Made by a program: the position numbers and the translations under genes. From contig CAJUAW010000058.1 in assembly GCA_910584605.1 (NCBI GenBank), forward strand, positions 1-16,661: a DNA stretch of 16,661 bases, read 5' to 3'. The notes under the pieces are model-generated. The model did not search any database. It saw only the letters and a list, made by a program, of their open reading frames with translations, and was not told the DNA's origin. The stretch comes from an uncultured Oscillospiraceae bacterium (GTDB lineage Bacteria > Bacillota_A > Clostridia > Oscillospirales > Oscillospiraceae). Positions 6,418-13,940 of the stretch are shown here, one piece after another; the stretch's first letter is position 1, and each line of letters opens with the position of its first letter.

Positions 6418-6767
6418 TGGATATTTGCACAAATATTACCGCAATTTTTGCCCGCTTTTACGGGATAAATTATCGTTTTTACCCCATTTTTCCTTCACAA
6501 TGCAGGGAAAACGCGATTTTTTTCTATTTTAGCTCCATTTTCGAAACAATTCCACATTTGTTACAAATATGAAATTTTTTGACGGTTTTTACTCCCTTTC
6601 TGGCATGATCCAAACAACAAATCGTCTTGTTTTCCAGTTTCATCCAATCCCGCCTCCCTCTGAGCGCCCCTGCATGCGGAAGCGGAATGGATCGCATCAA
6701 CATATTTCCCGCACCCTGTGACCATTTTCCCTCGGGGATCGTTTTATCTGTGAAAGGAGGTCAAAGC
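6418..6767. other. AT-rich divergent intergenic region between ptsH and sigma operon 2
   Basis: About 350 bp, clearly richer in A and T than the surrounding genes, with many T-runs on the plus strand. I find no gene. It holds the leader of sigma factor 2, its candidate ECF promoter (6719-6746), and a weak vegetative-type candidate on the plus strand (TTGACG 6579-6584, CATGAT 6604-6609, 19 nt apart). The frame of sigma factor 2 is open back to 6627, but that part lacks a ribosome site. Confidence 0.5.
6719..6746 (+). promoter_or_regulatory. Putative ECF promoter of sigma operon 2
   Basis: TGACCA (6719-6724), 15 nt, CGTTTTA (6740-6746), directly ahead of the ribosome site. The stretch CGTTTTA-NNN-GTGAAAGGAG here parallels CGTGTTA-NNN-GTGAAGGGAG before sigma factor 1, and both have TTTCCCTC between the boxes. 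The similarity supports a common autoregulatory design. The -35 box is weak. Confidence 0.38.
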
Positions 6768-7244
6768 ATGAACCAAACGATCAGCGCCCACCAGTTTGAG
6801 GCGGCCTATGATACTTACAGCGGCGCGGTCTTCCGGCTGGCCATGGTCTACCTGGGCCAGCAAGCCGACGCCGAGGATGTAACCCAGGAGACCTTTCTCC
6901 GCCTGCTGTACCGCGCTCCCATCTTCGCGGACCAGACCCACGAAAAGCGGTGGCTCCTTCAGGTGACGGCCAACCTGTGCCGGGACCAGCTCCGGGGCTT
7001 CTGGCGCAAACGAATCACCGAGCTGGAGGACACTCTCCCCGCCGCCGCCCAAGAGGAGCGGGACGCCCTTGACGCAGTGATACGTCTGCCGGAGAAGTAC
7101 AGGCTGCCCATTCATCTCCACTATTACGAGGGCTACTCGGTGGCCGAAATTGCCGAGATTCTGAAGCTGGGCCAGTCAGCGGTGAAGATGCGCCTGAAAC
7201 GGGGCCGGGAGCTGCTGAAGATCGAATTGGAGGGTTCCATATGA
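6768..7244 (+). CDS. ECF-family RNA polymerase sigma factor 2
   Basis: A 158-residue sigma-70 family protein. Region 2 lies at about residues 10-77 (ADAEDVTQETFLRLLYRAP, KRWLLQVTANLCRDQLR). Region 4 lies at about 104-153 (RLPEKYRLPIHLHYYEGYS, then the helix-turn-helix VAEIAEILKLGQSAVKMRLKRGR). The ATG at 6768 has a near-perfect AAAGGAGGT 6 nt upstream. Its stop overlaps the next start as ATGA. It shares the DAEDxxQExFLRLL and LPEKY..xIHLxYYEGYS segments with sigma factor 1, so the two modules are paralogous but not recent copies. Confidence 0.92.
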   Translation: MNQTISAHQFEAAYDTYSGAVFRLAMVYLGQQADAEDVTQETFLRLLYRAPIFADQTHEKRWLLQVTANLCRDQLRGFWRKRITELEDTLPAAAQEERDALDAVIRLPEKYRLPIHLHYYEGYSVAEIAEILKLGQSAVKMRLKRGRELLKIELEGSI

Positions 7245-8668
7245 ACATCAACGACTATCGCCGGGCGATGGATCAGCTTGTTCCAGACCCGGAGCTTAAG
7301 GAGCGTATTATGATGCAGAAACGCACAAGAAACTATGTCCCGGTCCGCCGGGCGGTTAAGGGCATTCTGGCGGCGGCCCTGGCAGTGGCCTGCCTGCTCA
7401 CCGCAGCTCTGGCGGCCAGCCCGGAGCTGCGCACGGCGGTGCTGTCCTTCTTCCGCATGGAGGAGCGGGAACAGGTGCCCAGCAGCAGCGTCAGCCCAGG
7501 CGGTCCCGACATCAGCAACGCAGAGATCGGCAATCTGGTCAAGGCCCAGTACATCAAAATGGACAGCCGCCGGTACGGCTTCTCCAACGGCCTGCTCACC
7601 GACCTGACCTGGGACGAGGACTGGAAAACCCTCCTGGACGCCAGGTTCTGGGAGCCCCGGGACGGGGAGCTGATCCCGGTGGAGGTGGACATGCACACCG
7701 CCCAAGTGGATGTCACCTTCCGGGATATCCGCTACCAGGGGGAGTTCTGGTGGTTTATCTACGACGGGAGGCTGGACTTCTTTACCGGCGACAACCGCGC
7801 CTGGGACGAGGAGGGTGAGCACGCGTGGGACTGGAATCTTTCCTCCGTCCCCGGCCGCGCCGATGTGCTGTTGCTCCGCCTGTCCACAGGGACACAGATG
7901 GATTATACCGAGTACCCCTTCCTCTACCATCTGGACACCGGCGAGGCGGAGGACATCCTGGCGGGCACCGGAGTGGACAAGCTGGAGTACGCCTACGGAT
8001 GGGATTGGTCGGAGAACATGCGCCGAGCCATCATTCTGTGCGACAACCGGCTGGGGATGTCCCAGACCTGGTTCTGCGACCTGGACGCTAAAACCCTGGT
8101 CCAGGTGGATGAGTTGGCGGACATCGAGATTTACACCGCCGCCTTCGCAGACAATGACACCCTGATCCTCCACAGCAGCACCATAGACGAGAGTGGAGTG
8201 GCACAGGATGTTGCCTGTTATTCCTATGATATTCCAACTGGCCGTATAATTCAAACGCTGGGCCGGACCCCCTACTATCGCAGCTGGGAGGAGGGCTCCA
8301 GCGGCGTGGAGATGTCAGGAAGTCGCTGTGTACTGATCTCTGAAGACGGGCAGGCCCGGGCAGTGGACCTGAAGACCGGAGCGCAGACCCTTCTGGAGGG
8401 TCTGACCTTCCATCAAAATGACAACCTCCAGTTCAACCTCTCCGGAAACAGGCTGCTGTACTTTTCCATGGATTCCAAAACGGACGGCCTGGGTATCTCC
8501 CAGATTGGAGTGGCCGACCTGGAAAAGGGGGTTTTCTTCGCCTTCGACCGGGAGGGTTATGACAGTCTCTATGAAATCGGCATCGGCTGGGATGACGACA
8601 ACACGGTGAGCATCCGCGCCAGCACTCTTGACAATCAGACACAGTATTTGCTTTTGTATCAGTTTTAA
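7241..8668 (+). CDS. Membrane anti-sigma factor 2 with large extracytoplasmic domain
   Basis: A 475-residue protein. The N-terminus (MNINDYRRAMDQLVPDPELK) matches anti-sigma factor 1. One membrane helix lies at about 38-60 (AVKGILAAALAVACLLTAALAAS). Some 410 outer residues follow. From roughly residue 150 to the end these show repeated short strands with aspartate-glycine turns, for example YDIPTGRIIQTLG, LISEDGQARAVDLKTGAQTL and GNRLLYFSMDSKTDG, which suggests a beta-propeller. I infer that it keeps sigma factor 2 inactive and senses something outside the membrane; the ligand is unknown. GGAGGG sits 6 nt before the ATG, which overlaps the sigma stop (ATGA). A terminator follows 2 nt after the stop. 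Confidence 0.75.
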   Translation: MNINDYRRAMDQLVPDPELKERIMMQKRTRNYVPVRRAVKGILAAALAVACLLTAALAASPELRTAVLSFFRMEEREQVPSSSVSPGGPDISNAEIGNLVKAQYIKMDSRRYGFSNGLLTDLTWDEDWKTLLDARFWEPRDGELIPVEVDMHTAQVDVTFRDIRYQGEFWWFIYDGRLDFFTGDNRAWDEEGEHAWDWNLSSVPGRADVLLLRLSTGTQMDYTEYPFLYHLDTGEAEDILAGTGVDKLEYAYGWDWSENMRRAIILCDNRLGMSQTWFCDLDAKTLVQVDELADIEIYTAAFADNDTLILHSSTIDESGVAQDVACYSYDIPTGRIIQTLGRTPYYRSWEEGSSGVEMSGSRCVLISEDGQARAVDLKTGAQTLLEGLTFHQNDNLQFNLSGNRLLYFSMDSKTDGLGISQIGVADLEKGVFFAFDREGYDSLYEIGIGWDDDNTVSIRASTLDNQTQYLLLYQF

Positions 8669-8670
8669 TG

Positions 8671-8698
8671 AAAAAAGCGGCCAAACGGCCGCTTTTTT
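8671..8698. terminator. Bidirectional terminator shared by sigma operon 2 and mutS2
   Basis: Six A, GCGGCC, AAAC, GGCCGC, six T. It works for the plus-strand anti-sigma gene (stop at 8668) and for the minus-strand mutS2 gene. The mutS2 stop codon (8697-8699) lies within the T side of the hairpin, so the convergent genes are packed as tightly as possible. Confidence 0.88.
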
Positions 8699-11063
8699 AT
8701 TTCAGTTCCGCCACGGTGACGCCGTCCTCCCCCTCGCCGTAGCGTCCGGGGCGGAAGGTCTTCACATAGCGGCTGCGCTTGAGATAAGTCCGCACCGCGG
8801 ACCGCACCGCGCCGGTACCCTTGCCGTGGACGATGGTGACCGTCTCCAGCTTGCCCATCATGGCGGTGTCCAAAAAACGCTCCAGCACGATGAGGGCCTC
8901 GTCGGTCATCATGCCCCGCAGGTCCACCTGGGAGGGGACGGCGGCGGTCCGGAGCGTGTGCTCCGCCCGGGCGATGACCCGGCGGGTCTCCTTTTGGGAC
9001 TGGGTCTCCCCCTCCACCACCCGGACCTCCTCCTGCTTGGCAGAAATTTTCAAAATCCCCGCCTGGAGCTGGAGAGTACCGTCCTTGCTGACAGACAGCA
9101 CGGTGGCCCTTGTCCCCATGGACAGCAGTTCCACCGTGTCCCCCTTCTTCGCTGGACGGGTGGGGGGCGGCGGCTCCACCTGGGGGGCGCTGCCTCCGAT
9201 GCTCCGCTCCGCCTCATTCAGCAGGCGGCGGGCCTCCGCCCGGCCGTCGTTCACCTGCTGCCAGTCCAGGTCCTGGCGTTTTTTCAGCTCCTTCAGCTCC
9301 GAGATGGCCAGGTCGCTGGCCACCCTCGCCTCCTCGATGATGGCCCGGGCCTCGGCGTTGGCCTTCTCCACCACCTTGGCCCGCTCGGCCTCCAGCTTCT
9401 CTCGGTACTCACGGGCCTTCTCCGCCGACTGCTCCATGTCCAGCTTGAGGCGGCGAGCCTCCTCCCGCTCCCGCTCCATCTCCTGCCGCTGCTGGTCCAG
9501 ACGGGTGAGCACATCCTCAAACCGGACGTTCTCCGCATCCAGCCGGGCGGCGGCCTTTTCAATGATATACTCGGGGAGTCCCAGCCGCCGGGAGATGGCA
9601 AAGGCATTGGATTTTCCCGGGATACCCAGCACCAAGCGGTAGGTGGGGGCCAGGGTCTCCACGTTGAACTCGCAGGAGGCGTTCTCCACCCCTGGGGTGG
9701 TCATGGCGTACACCTTCAGCTCGGCGTAGTGGGTGGTGGCCGCCACCTGAGCGCCGATGCCCCGGGCGCTCTCGATGATGGCGGCGGCCAGGGCCGCCCC
9801 CTCCACCGGGTCGGTGCCCGCCCCCAGCTCGTCAAAGAGGATCAGCGTCTCGTCGTCCGCCTCGTCCAAGATGCCCACGATGTTGGTCATGTGGGAGGAG
9901 AAGGTGGACAGAGACTGGGCAATGGACTGCTCGTCACCGATGTCGGCCAGCACCCTGGAAAACACTCGGACGGTGGAGTCGTCCCTGGCCGGAATGTGCA
10001 GGCCGCACTGGGCCATGAGGGTGATGAGGCCCAGCGTCTTTAAGGTGACCGTCTTGCCGCCGGTGTTGGGGCCGGTGATGACCAGGGTGTCGAAATGCTC
10101 CCCCAGCTCCAGGTCGTTGGGGACGGCCTTTTTCTGGTCCAGCAGGGGGTGCCGGGCCCCCCGCAGGTGCAAATACTTGTCGGACAGCTTGGGCTCGGTG
10201 CACTCCAGCTTGCAGGACAGCTTGGCCCGGGCGAAAATGGCGTCCAGCCAGATGAGCAGCTGATAGTCCTCGGAAATGTCCTCCTTGTGGGCGGCGCACT
10301 GGGCGGACAGCTCGGCCAGAATGCGCTCGATCTCCTTCTTCTCCTTGGCCAGCAGCTCCCGCAGCTCGTTGTTGGCCTTCACCACCCCCATGGGCTCGAT
10401 AAAGAAGGTGGAGCCGGAGGAGGACACATCGTGGACCAGGCCGGGAATGGCGTTTTTGTGCTCCGACTTTACCGGCACCACGTACCGGTCGGAGCGGATG
10501 GTGATGATGCTCTCCTGCAGATATTTGGACTGGTTGGAGGAGATCAGCTTTTGCAGAATATCCCGCACCTTGGCCTCGGTGGCCCGCATGTGCCGGCGGA
10601 TGGAGGCCAGCTCCGGGCTGGCGGAATCGGCCAGCTCGTCCTCCCCCACAATGGAGTTGGTGATGGTGTCCTCCAGAAAGCGGTTGGTGGTCAGCGCCTG
10701 GAACAGGTGGGAGATGGGAGTCTTCTCCTCCCCCGCCCCGTAGTCGGAGGCGGTGCGGGCCGCCCGGAGGACGGCAGCGATCTCCAGCAGCTCACGGGTG
10801 TTCAGGCTGCCCCCCATGTCCGCCCGCTGGAGGCTGGCGGCCACCGGCTTGATGCCCGCAAAGCCGGGCGTTCCCCGGAGGACCAGCAGCTTTACCGCCG
10901 CAGTCGTCTCCGCCTGTGCCCGTTTCACGTCGTCGATATCGTCCATAGGCCGTAGCTCCAGCGCCTGCTCCCGGCCCTCGTCGGTAACGGCGCACCCGGA
11001 CAGCAGCTCCAGCACACGGGGCAGCTCCAGAGTGGCCATGGATTTTTCAAATAAGTCGCTCAT
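8697..11063 (-). CDS. mutS2: Endonuclease MutS2
   Basis: A 788-residue MutS2. It has the MutS core and ATPase: Walker A GPNTGGKT at 331-338 and Walker B ILFDELGAGTD ending near 418. A long coiled region follows at about 505-640, and a C-terminal Smr nuclease domain from about 713 has DLRG at 714-717 and HGKGTG at 746-751. Unlike MutS it lacks the mismatch-recognition domain. Family members suppress recombination, and in Bacillus MutS2 acts on collided ribosomes; which applies here cannot be told. The ATG at 11063 has AGGAG 7 nt ahead; a TTG at 11069 would touch that site. It overlaps the DUF6194 gene by 17 nt and is last in the merR operon. Confidence 0.95.
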   Translation of the reverse strand: MSDLFEKSMATLELPRVLELLSGCAVTDEGREQALELRPMDDIDDVKRAQAETTAAVKLLVLRGTPGFAGIKPVAASLQRADMGGSLNTRELLEIAAVLRAARTASDYGAGEEKTPISHLFQALTTNRFLEDTITNSIVGEDELADSASPELASIRRHMRATEAKVRDILQKLISSNQSKYLQESIITIRSDRYVVPVKSEHKNAIPGLVHDVSSSGSTFFIEPMGVVKANNELRELLAKEKKEIERILAELSAQCAAHKEDISEDYQLLIWLDAIFARAKLSCKLECTEPKLSDKYLHLRGARHPLLDQKKAVPNDLELGEHFDTLVITGPNTGGKTVTLKTLGLITLMAQCGLHIPARDDSTVRVFSRVLADIGDEQSIAQSLSTFSSHMTNIVGILDEADDETLILFDELGAGTDPVEGAALAAAIIESARGIGAQVAATTHYAELKVYAMTTPGVENASCEFNVETLAPTYRLVLGIPGKSNAFAISRRLGLPEYIIEKAAARLDAENVRFEDVLTRLDQQRQEMEREREEARRLKLDMEQSAEKAREYREKLEAERAKVVEKANAEARAIIEEARVASDLAISELKELKKRQDLDWQQVNDGRAEARRLLNEAERSIGGSAPQVEPPPPTRPAKKGDTVELLSMGTRATVLSVSKDGTLQLQAGILKISAKQEEVRVVEGETQSQKETRRVIARAEHTLRTAAVPSQVDLRGMMTDEALIVLERFLDTAMMGKLETVTIVHGKGTGAVRSAVRTYLKRSRYVKTFRPGRYGEGEDGVTVAELK

Positions 11064-11532
11064 ATTCAAACTCCTGTTTTTTCACTCGTTTCTCAAATTT
11101 TTCTTTTGCAAACATATAACTCTCCCGAATGAGAAGTTTCATGCTTTCAAAGGTTTGCGCAGAAGGGTTCAGAACGCACACCCAGCCCATCCAGGCGTAA
11201 ACCGGATGAGGCAGCAGGGTATCCGTCTGGGTAAAGTCCATATCCCCCTCCACTACGCCGCCTTTCGGCGGACGCTTGGGAGCCGGGCCAAACAGGTTGA
11301 CATAAGTTTGCTTTCTCGGTCCCAGGTTCACCCGGTATACACCAGGGCGGTCCAACTGGGACGCCCGGTCGTTGTCCCCGTCCTTCTCTTTGACCGTGAG
11401 GACATAGACGCCCCGTTTCAAAACCTTTCCCGGGTTATAAAAGACGCCTGTCTCTCCCCAGCTGTTCACCAGAACAGTGCCCTCCAGATCAGCCAGGCAC
11501 CAGTCCAGAATTTGTTTTGGTTCCATCGTCAT
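11047..11532 (-). CDS. DUF6194 family protein
   Basis: A 161-residue cytoplasmic protein that I recognise as DUF6194. The family marks are SQLDRPGVYRVNLG (residues about 58-71), a Phe-Thr-Gln-Thr-Asp segment, then LLPHPVYAWMGWVCVLNP (about 106-123). A basic helical tail, KEKFEKRVKKQEFEYERL, closes the protein. The function of the family is not established. The ATG at 11532 overlaps the merR stop (ATGA); an ATG at 11526 with AAGGG 6 nt ahead is equally possible and shortens the protein by two residues. It lies between merR and mutS2, overlapping both, so all three should be made from one mRNA. Confidence 0.75.
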   Translation of the reverse strand: MTMEPKQILDWCLADLEGTVLVNSWGETGVFYNPGKVLKRGVYVLTVKEKDGDNDRASQLDRPGVYRVNLGPRKQTYVNLFGPAPKRPPKGGVVEGDMDFTQTDTLLPHPVYAWMGWVCVLNPSAQTFESMKLLIRESYMFAKEKFEKRVKKQEFEYERLI

Positions 11533-11975
11533 CCCTTCTCCCACTCCGCCATCAGTGCCCGGAACCGCTCCGGGACCTGCTCCGGAGTGAGGCTGTCATG
11601 GACAGCGCAGGTGCCCGCCTCCCGGGCCGTCTGATAGTACCAGCGCTTGTAGTCCAGCATGAGGAGGGTGTCCTCCAGCTGCTTCTGCTGGTCCAGCACC
11701 GACTGGCGCTGCTTTTCCAGCAGCTCCAGCCGCTGGCTGATGGTGGCGTCCCCCTGGCGGGACCAGTCCAGAAAGCTACGGATCTCCTTCAGGGGCATCC
11801 CCGCCTTTTTCAGGCAGCCCAGCAGCCGCAGCCACTCCATATCCTCCTCCTTGAACATGCGGATTCCCCCGCTGGACCGCTCCACAAAGGGGAGCAGGCC
11901 CTCCTTGTCGTAGTACCGCAGGGTGGACGGGGCCACGTCCAGCTTCTGGGCCATCTCTCCTATGGTATAAAACAT
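11529..11975 (-). CDS. MerR-family transcriptional regulator
   Basis: A 148-residue regulator. The N-terminal winged helix-turn-helix begins FYTIGEMAQKLDVAPSTLRYYDKEGLLPF, the standard MerR opening. SSGGIRMFKEEDMEWL forms the wing and next helix, and a long dimerisation helix follows at about 75-115. There is no cysteine cluster of the metal-sensing type, so its signal is probably an organic compound or redox-linked, as in many MerR proteins beside oxidoreductases. The ATG at 11975 has GGGGAG 8 nt ahead; the frame is open upstream but crosses the operator. It should act on the dyad at 12003-12022, controlling the reductase at 12097 and perhaps itself. Confidence 0.88.
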   Translation of the reverse strand: MFYTIGEMAQKLDVAPSTLRYYDKEGLLPFVERSSGGIRMFKEEDMEWLRLLGCLKKAGMPLKEIRSFLDWSRQGDATISQRLELLEKQRQSVLDQQKQLEDTLLMLDYKRWYYQTAREAGTCAVHDSLTPEQVPERFRALMAEWEKG

Positions 11976-11999
11976 GGCGATCTCTCCCCAAAAAAAGTC

Positions 12000-12030
12000 T
12001 TGACTTGAAGTTAGCTTCAAGTTGTATAAT
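12000..12030 (+). promoter_or_regulatory. MerR-type promoter of the aldo/keto reductase gene, 19-bp spacer
   Basis: TTGACT (12000-12005), 19 bp, TATAAT (12025-12030). A 19-bp spacer is too long for good unaided transcription and is the hallmark of MerR-activated promoters, in which the bound regulator twists the DNA. The operator dyad fills the spacer. Confidence 0.85.
12003..12022. promoter_or_regulatory. MerR operator dyad
   Basis: ACTTGAAG (12003-12010), TTAG, CTTCAAGT (12015-12022): perfect 8-bp arms lying between the -35 and -10 boxes of the reductase promoter. Its most likely ligand is the MerR protein encoded next door (11529-11975). It also lies just downstream of the predicted merR transcript start. 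Confidence 0.85.
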
Positions 12031-12050
12031 CTCTTCATACTTATACCGCT

Positions 12051-12079
12051 ATTATAGCGCCTTCCCCCCGATTCGTCAA
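12051..12079 (-). promoter_or_regulatory. Vegetative promoter of the merR-DUF6194-mutS2 operon
   Basis: On the minus strand TTGACG (12074-12079), 17 bp, TATAAT (12051-12056). The predicted start near 12044 makes the transcript run left across the reductase promoter and MerR dyad. The promoter therefore lies inside the leader of the gene it faces. Confidence 0.72.
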
Positions 12080-12096
12080 TGAAAGGATGGTCAACC

Positions 12097-13230
12097 ATGA
12101 TCTACAAGCAGTTCCAGGACCTGAAGCTGTCCGCCCTGGGCTTTGGCTGCATGCGCCTGCCCACCGTGGACGGAAACGACGCCAACCCCAACGAGGAGGA
12201 GGCCGCCCGTCTGGTGGCCAAAGCCATGGAGGCGGGAATCAACTACTACGACACCGCCTGGGGCTACCACGCCGGCAATTCCGAGCTGGTCATGGGCCGG
12301 ATTCTGAAGCAGTACCCCCGGGACAGCTTCTTTCTGGCCACCAAATTCCCCGGCTACGATCTGTCCAACATGGACAAGATGGAAGAAATCTTTGACCGGC
12401 AGCTGGAAAAGCTCCAGGTGGACTACTTCGACTTCTACCTCTTCCACAACATCTGCGAGATGAACATCGACGCCTACCTGGACCCCAAGCACCACATCTG
12501 CGAGTCCCTCATGGCCAGGAAGCGGGCGGGACAGATCAAACACCTGGGCTTCTCCGCCCATGGCGATCTGAACACCATGAAGCGTTTTCTGGACGCCTGC
12601 GGCAAGGACATGGAGTTCTGCCAGATCCAGCTCAACTGGCTGGACTGGGACTTTCAGGACGCCAAGAGCAAAGTGGATCTGCTCCGCGAGTGGGACATCC
12701 CCGTCTGGGTGATGGAGCCGCTCCGGGGCGGCAAGCTGGCCAGCCTGCCCGAGGAGTACGCCGCCAGACTGAAGGAGCTGCGGCCCAGCGAGGAAGTCCC
12801 GGCCTGGGCCTTCCGGTTCCTCCAGTCCCTGCCCTCCGTGGTGGTCACCCTGTCCGGCATGAGCACCATGGAGCAGGTGGAGGACAACCTGAACACCTTC
12901 CAGGCGGAAGCACCGCTCTCTCCTGCGGAGTTGGAGGCGCTGCTGTCCATCGCCGGCGAAATGACCAGGCGGACCAGCGTCCCCTGCACTGCCTGCCGCT
13001 ACTGCACCACCCACTGCCCCCAGGAGCTGGACATCCCCCAGCTGCTGGAGCTGTATAATGAGCACGTCTTTACTGGCGGCGGCTTCATTGCCCCCATGCG
13101 CATCGCCCAGATGCCCGCTGAAAAGAAACCCTCCGCCTGCCTGGGCTGCCGCAGCTGCGAGGCGGTGTGCCCCCAGCAGATCCGGATCTCCGAGGCTCTG
13201 GCCGACTTCTCCGCCCGGCTGGGCGGCTGA
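12097..13230 (+). CDS. Aldo/keto reductase with C-terminal two-[4Fe-4S] domain
   Basis: A 377-residue oxidoreductase. Residues 1 to about 285 form the aldo/keto reductase barrel: GFGCMRLP at 15-22, and the catalytic set Asp52, Tyr57, Lys83 and His117 is complete. The C-terminus has two cysteine motifs, C297-C300-C303-C307 and C348-C351-C354-C358, each able to hold a [4Fe-4S] cluster, as in ferredoxin-like domains. This fusion is common in anaerobes; the substrate is unknown and the clusters probably take part in electron transfer. The ATG at 12097 has AAAGGA 9 nt ahead; an in-frame ATG at 12079 has no such site. The MerR-type promoter upstream suggests induction by a toxic carbonyl or similar compound, which is inference. 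Confidence 0.92.
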   Translation: MIYKQFQDLKLSALGFGCMRLPTVDGNDANPNEEEAARLVAKAMEAGINYYDTAWGYHAGNSELVMGRILKQYPRDSFFLATKFPGYDLSNMDKMEEIFDRQLEKLQVDYFDFYLFHNICEMNIDAYLDPKHHICESLMARKRAGQIKHLGFSAHGDLNTMKRFLDACGKDMEFCQIQLNWLDWDFQDAKSKVDLLREWDIPVWVMEPLRGGKLASLPEEYAARLKELRPSEEVPAWAFRFLQSLPSVVVTLSGMSTMEQVEDNLNTFQAEAPLSPAELEALLSIAGEMTRRTSVPCTACRYCTTHCPQELDIPQLLELYNEHVFTGGGFIAPMRIAQMPAEKKPSACLGCRSCEAVCPQQIRISEALADFSARLGG

Positions 13231-13355
13231 AATCAGCCGCAAAAAAGCCCCCGTCAGGGAGTGCGGATAAAGAACCTTAGAACCCTGCAAAAACGTTGAG
13301 CAGTGACCGAAACAATCCAGACTTTGCGGCAAAAACAACACTCCCGAAACTCCCG

Positions 13356-13385
13356 AAAAGCACGATTGCAAGATCGTGCTTTTTT
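13356..13385. terminator. Terminator between the reductase gene and the mobC-like remnant
   Basis: AAAAGCACGAT (13356-13366), loop TGCAAG, ATCGTGCTTTT (13373-13383), with T up to 13385. It serves the minus-strand ORF (stop at 13390) and could also end the reductase transcript 125 bp after its stop. Just before it CTCCCGAAA is repeated in tandem (13341-13349, 13350-13358). The other bases of 13231-13340 show no gene. Confidence 0.8.
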
Positions 13386-13389
13386 ACGT

Positions 13390-13659
13390 TCAGATGGTTA
13401 AGGGGATGCCTTTTCCGACCGCCTGACAGTAAGCTGCGAGTGCAGGAACCAGCGTTTTGATTTCTCTGCCGGATGTGTTGATGCAGAGATCATACCCTTC
13501 TTTCGCTCCCCAGGGGATCCTTGCCGTCAGCTCATGCTTTTTGGCCCGGTTCTTGTCGATCTGCCGCATCCGGCGCTCCATGAAGTCGGCGTGTTCTTCC
13601 TCGGTGACACGGGTCTTGATGATGCGGGTGCGGTGGGGCGTGTTGTAGCGTTTGGACAA
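13390..13659 (-). pseudogene. Chimeric remnant: MobC-like N-terminus joined to cytidylate-kinase-like C-terminus
   Basis: An 89-codon frame starting with TTG at 13659. AGGAGG lies 8 nt ahead, so it may still be translated. Residues 1 to about 27 (SKRYNTPHRTRIIKTRVTEEE, then HADFMER) look like the start of relaxosome protein MobC of Tn1549-like conjugative elements, which assists the relaxase at oriT. From about residue 29 the sequence (MRQIDKNRAKKHE, then PWGAKEGYDLCINTSG) looks instead like the C-terminal end of the cytidylate-kinase-like family. Neither protein is complete: no MobC C-terminus, and no kinase P-loop. I read it as a deletion joint left when an element decayed. Both family calls come from memory of the sequence patterns. 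It could instead be a small intact protein of an unknown kind. Confidence 0.5.
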
Positions 13660-13693
13660 TCATTTTACCTCCTGTTTCAAAATTCCCTTTAGG

Positions 13694-13713
13694 GTATAAT
13701 TCGCCCATTATAC
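13694..13713. repeat. Inverted repeat in the leader of the mobC-like remnant
   Basis: GTATAAT (13694-13700), TCGCCC, ATTATAC (13707-13713), about 35 bp before the TTG start. It may be an operator or mRNA hairpin of the mobile element; no regulator is present in the window. Confidence 0.4.
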
Positions 13714-13795
13714 ACCTTTCAAATTTTCCATATTCAGTTGTCATGGGCGGTCTGTTACGCGACTGGAAGGGAACATCAGGCTTTGGAAAACACAA

Positions 13796-13827
13796 TGCAC
13801 CCAGGTGGTCAAGACCACTTGGGTGCA
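13796..13827. repeat. Long inverted repeat in the leader of the mobC-like remnant
   Basis: TGCACCCAGGTGGTC (13796-13810), AA, GACCACTTGGGTGCA (13813-13827): 15-bp arms with one mismatch and a 2-bp centre. It lies about 40 nt downstream of the strong promoter at 13875-13903. The tight centre suggests a protein-binding dyad or a cruciform. No clear T-run follows on either strand, so it is not a standard terminator. Confidence 0.6.
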
Positions 13828-13874
13828 GAGATTTTTCCCGATATTCACTTCTGGCATCGCTCATCGCTGGGATT

Positions 13875-13903
13875 ATTATAGAGCGAACGCAAAGTATTGT
13901 CAA
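13875..13903 (-). promoter_or_regulatory. Perfect-consensus vegetative promoter of the mobC-like remnant
   Basis: On the minus strand TTGACA (13898-13903), 17 bp, TATAAT (13875-13880). Both boxes and the spacing are the sigma-A consensus. It reads toward the remnant at 13659 through a leader of about 210 nt that holds two inverted repeats. Confidence 0.85.
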
Positions 13904-13940
13904 TGCGTTTTGGTGTCTACTTTTGTCGAATTGGCCCGAT

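Noticed and set aside
13223..13240. Hairpin GCGGCTGA / TCAGCCGC spanning the reductase stop codon as a terminator
   Set aside because: It is followed by A-runs rather than T on the plus strand, so it does not fit a Rho-independent terminator; the hairpin at 13356-13385 fits better.
12091..13371. Long minus-strand frame antisense to the aldo/keto reductase
   Set aside because: Shadow of the reductase, which has complete catalytic residues and cysteine motifs.
13532..13903. 123-codon minus-strand frame crossing the mobC-like leader
   Set aside because: It runs through the promoter and both dyads, and its ATG next to AGGAGG (13666) leads into a frame without any recognisable protein.
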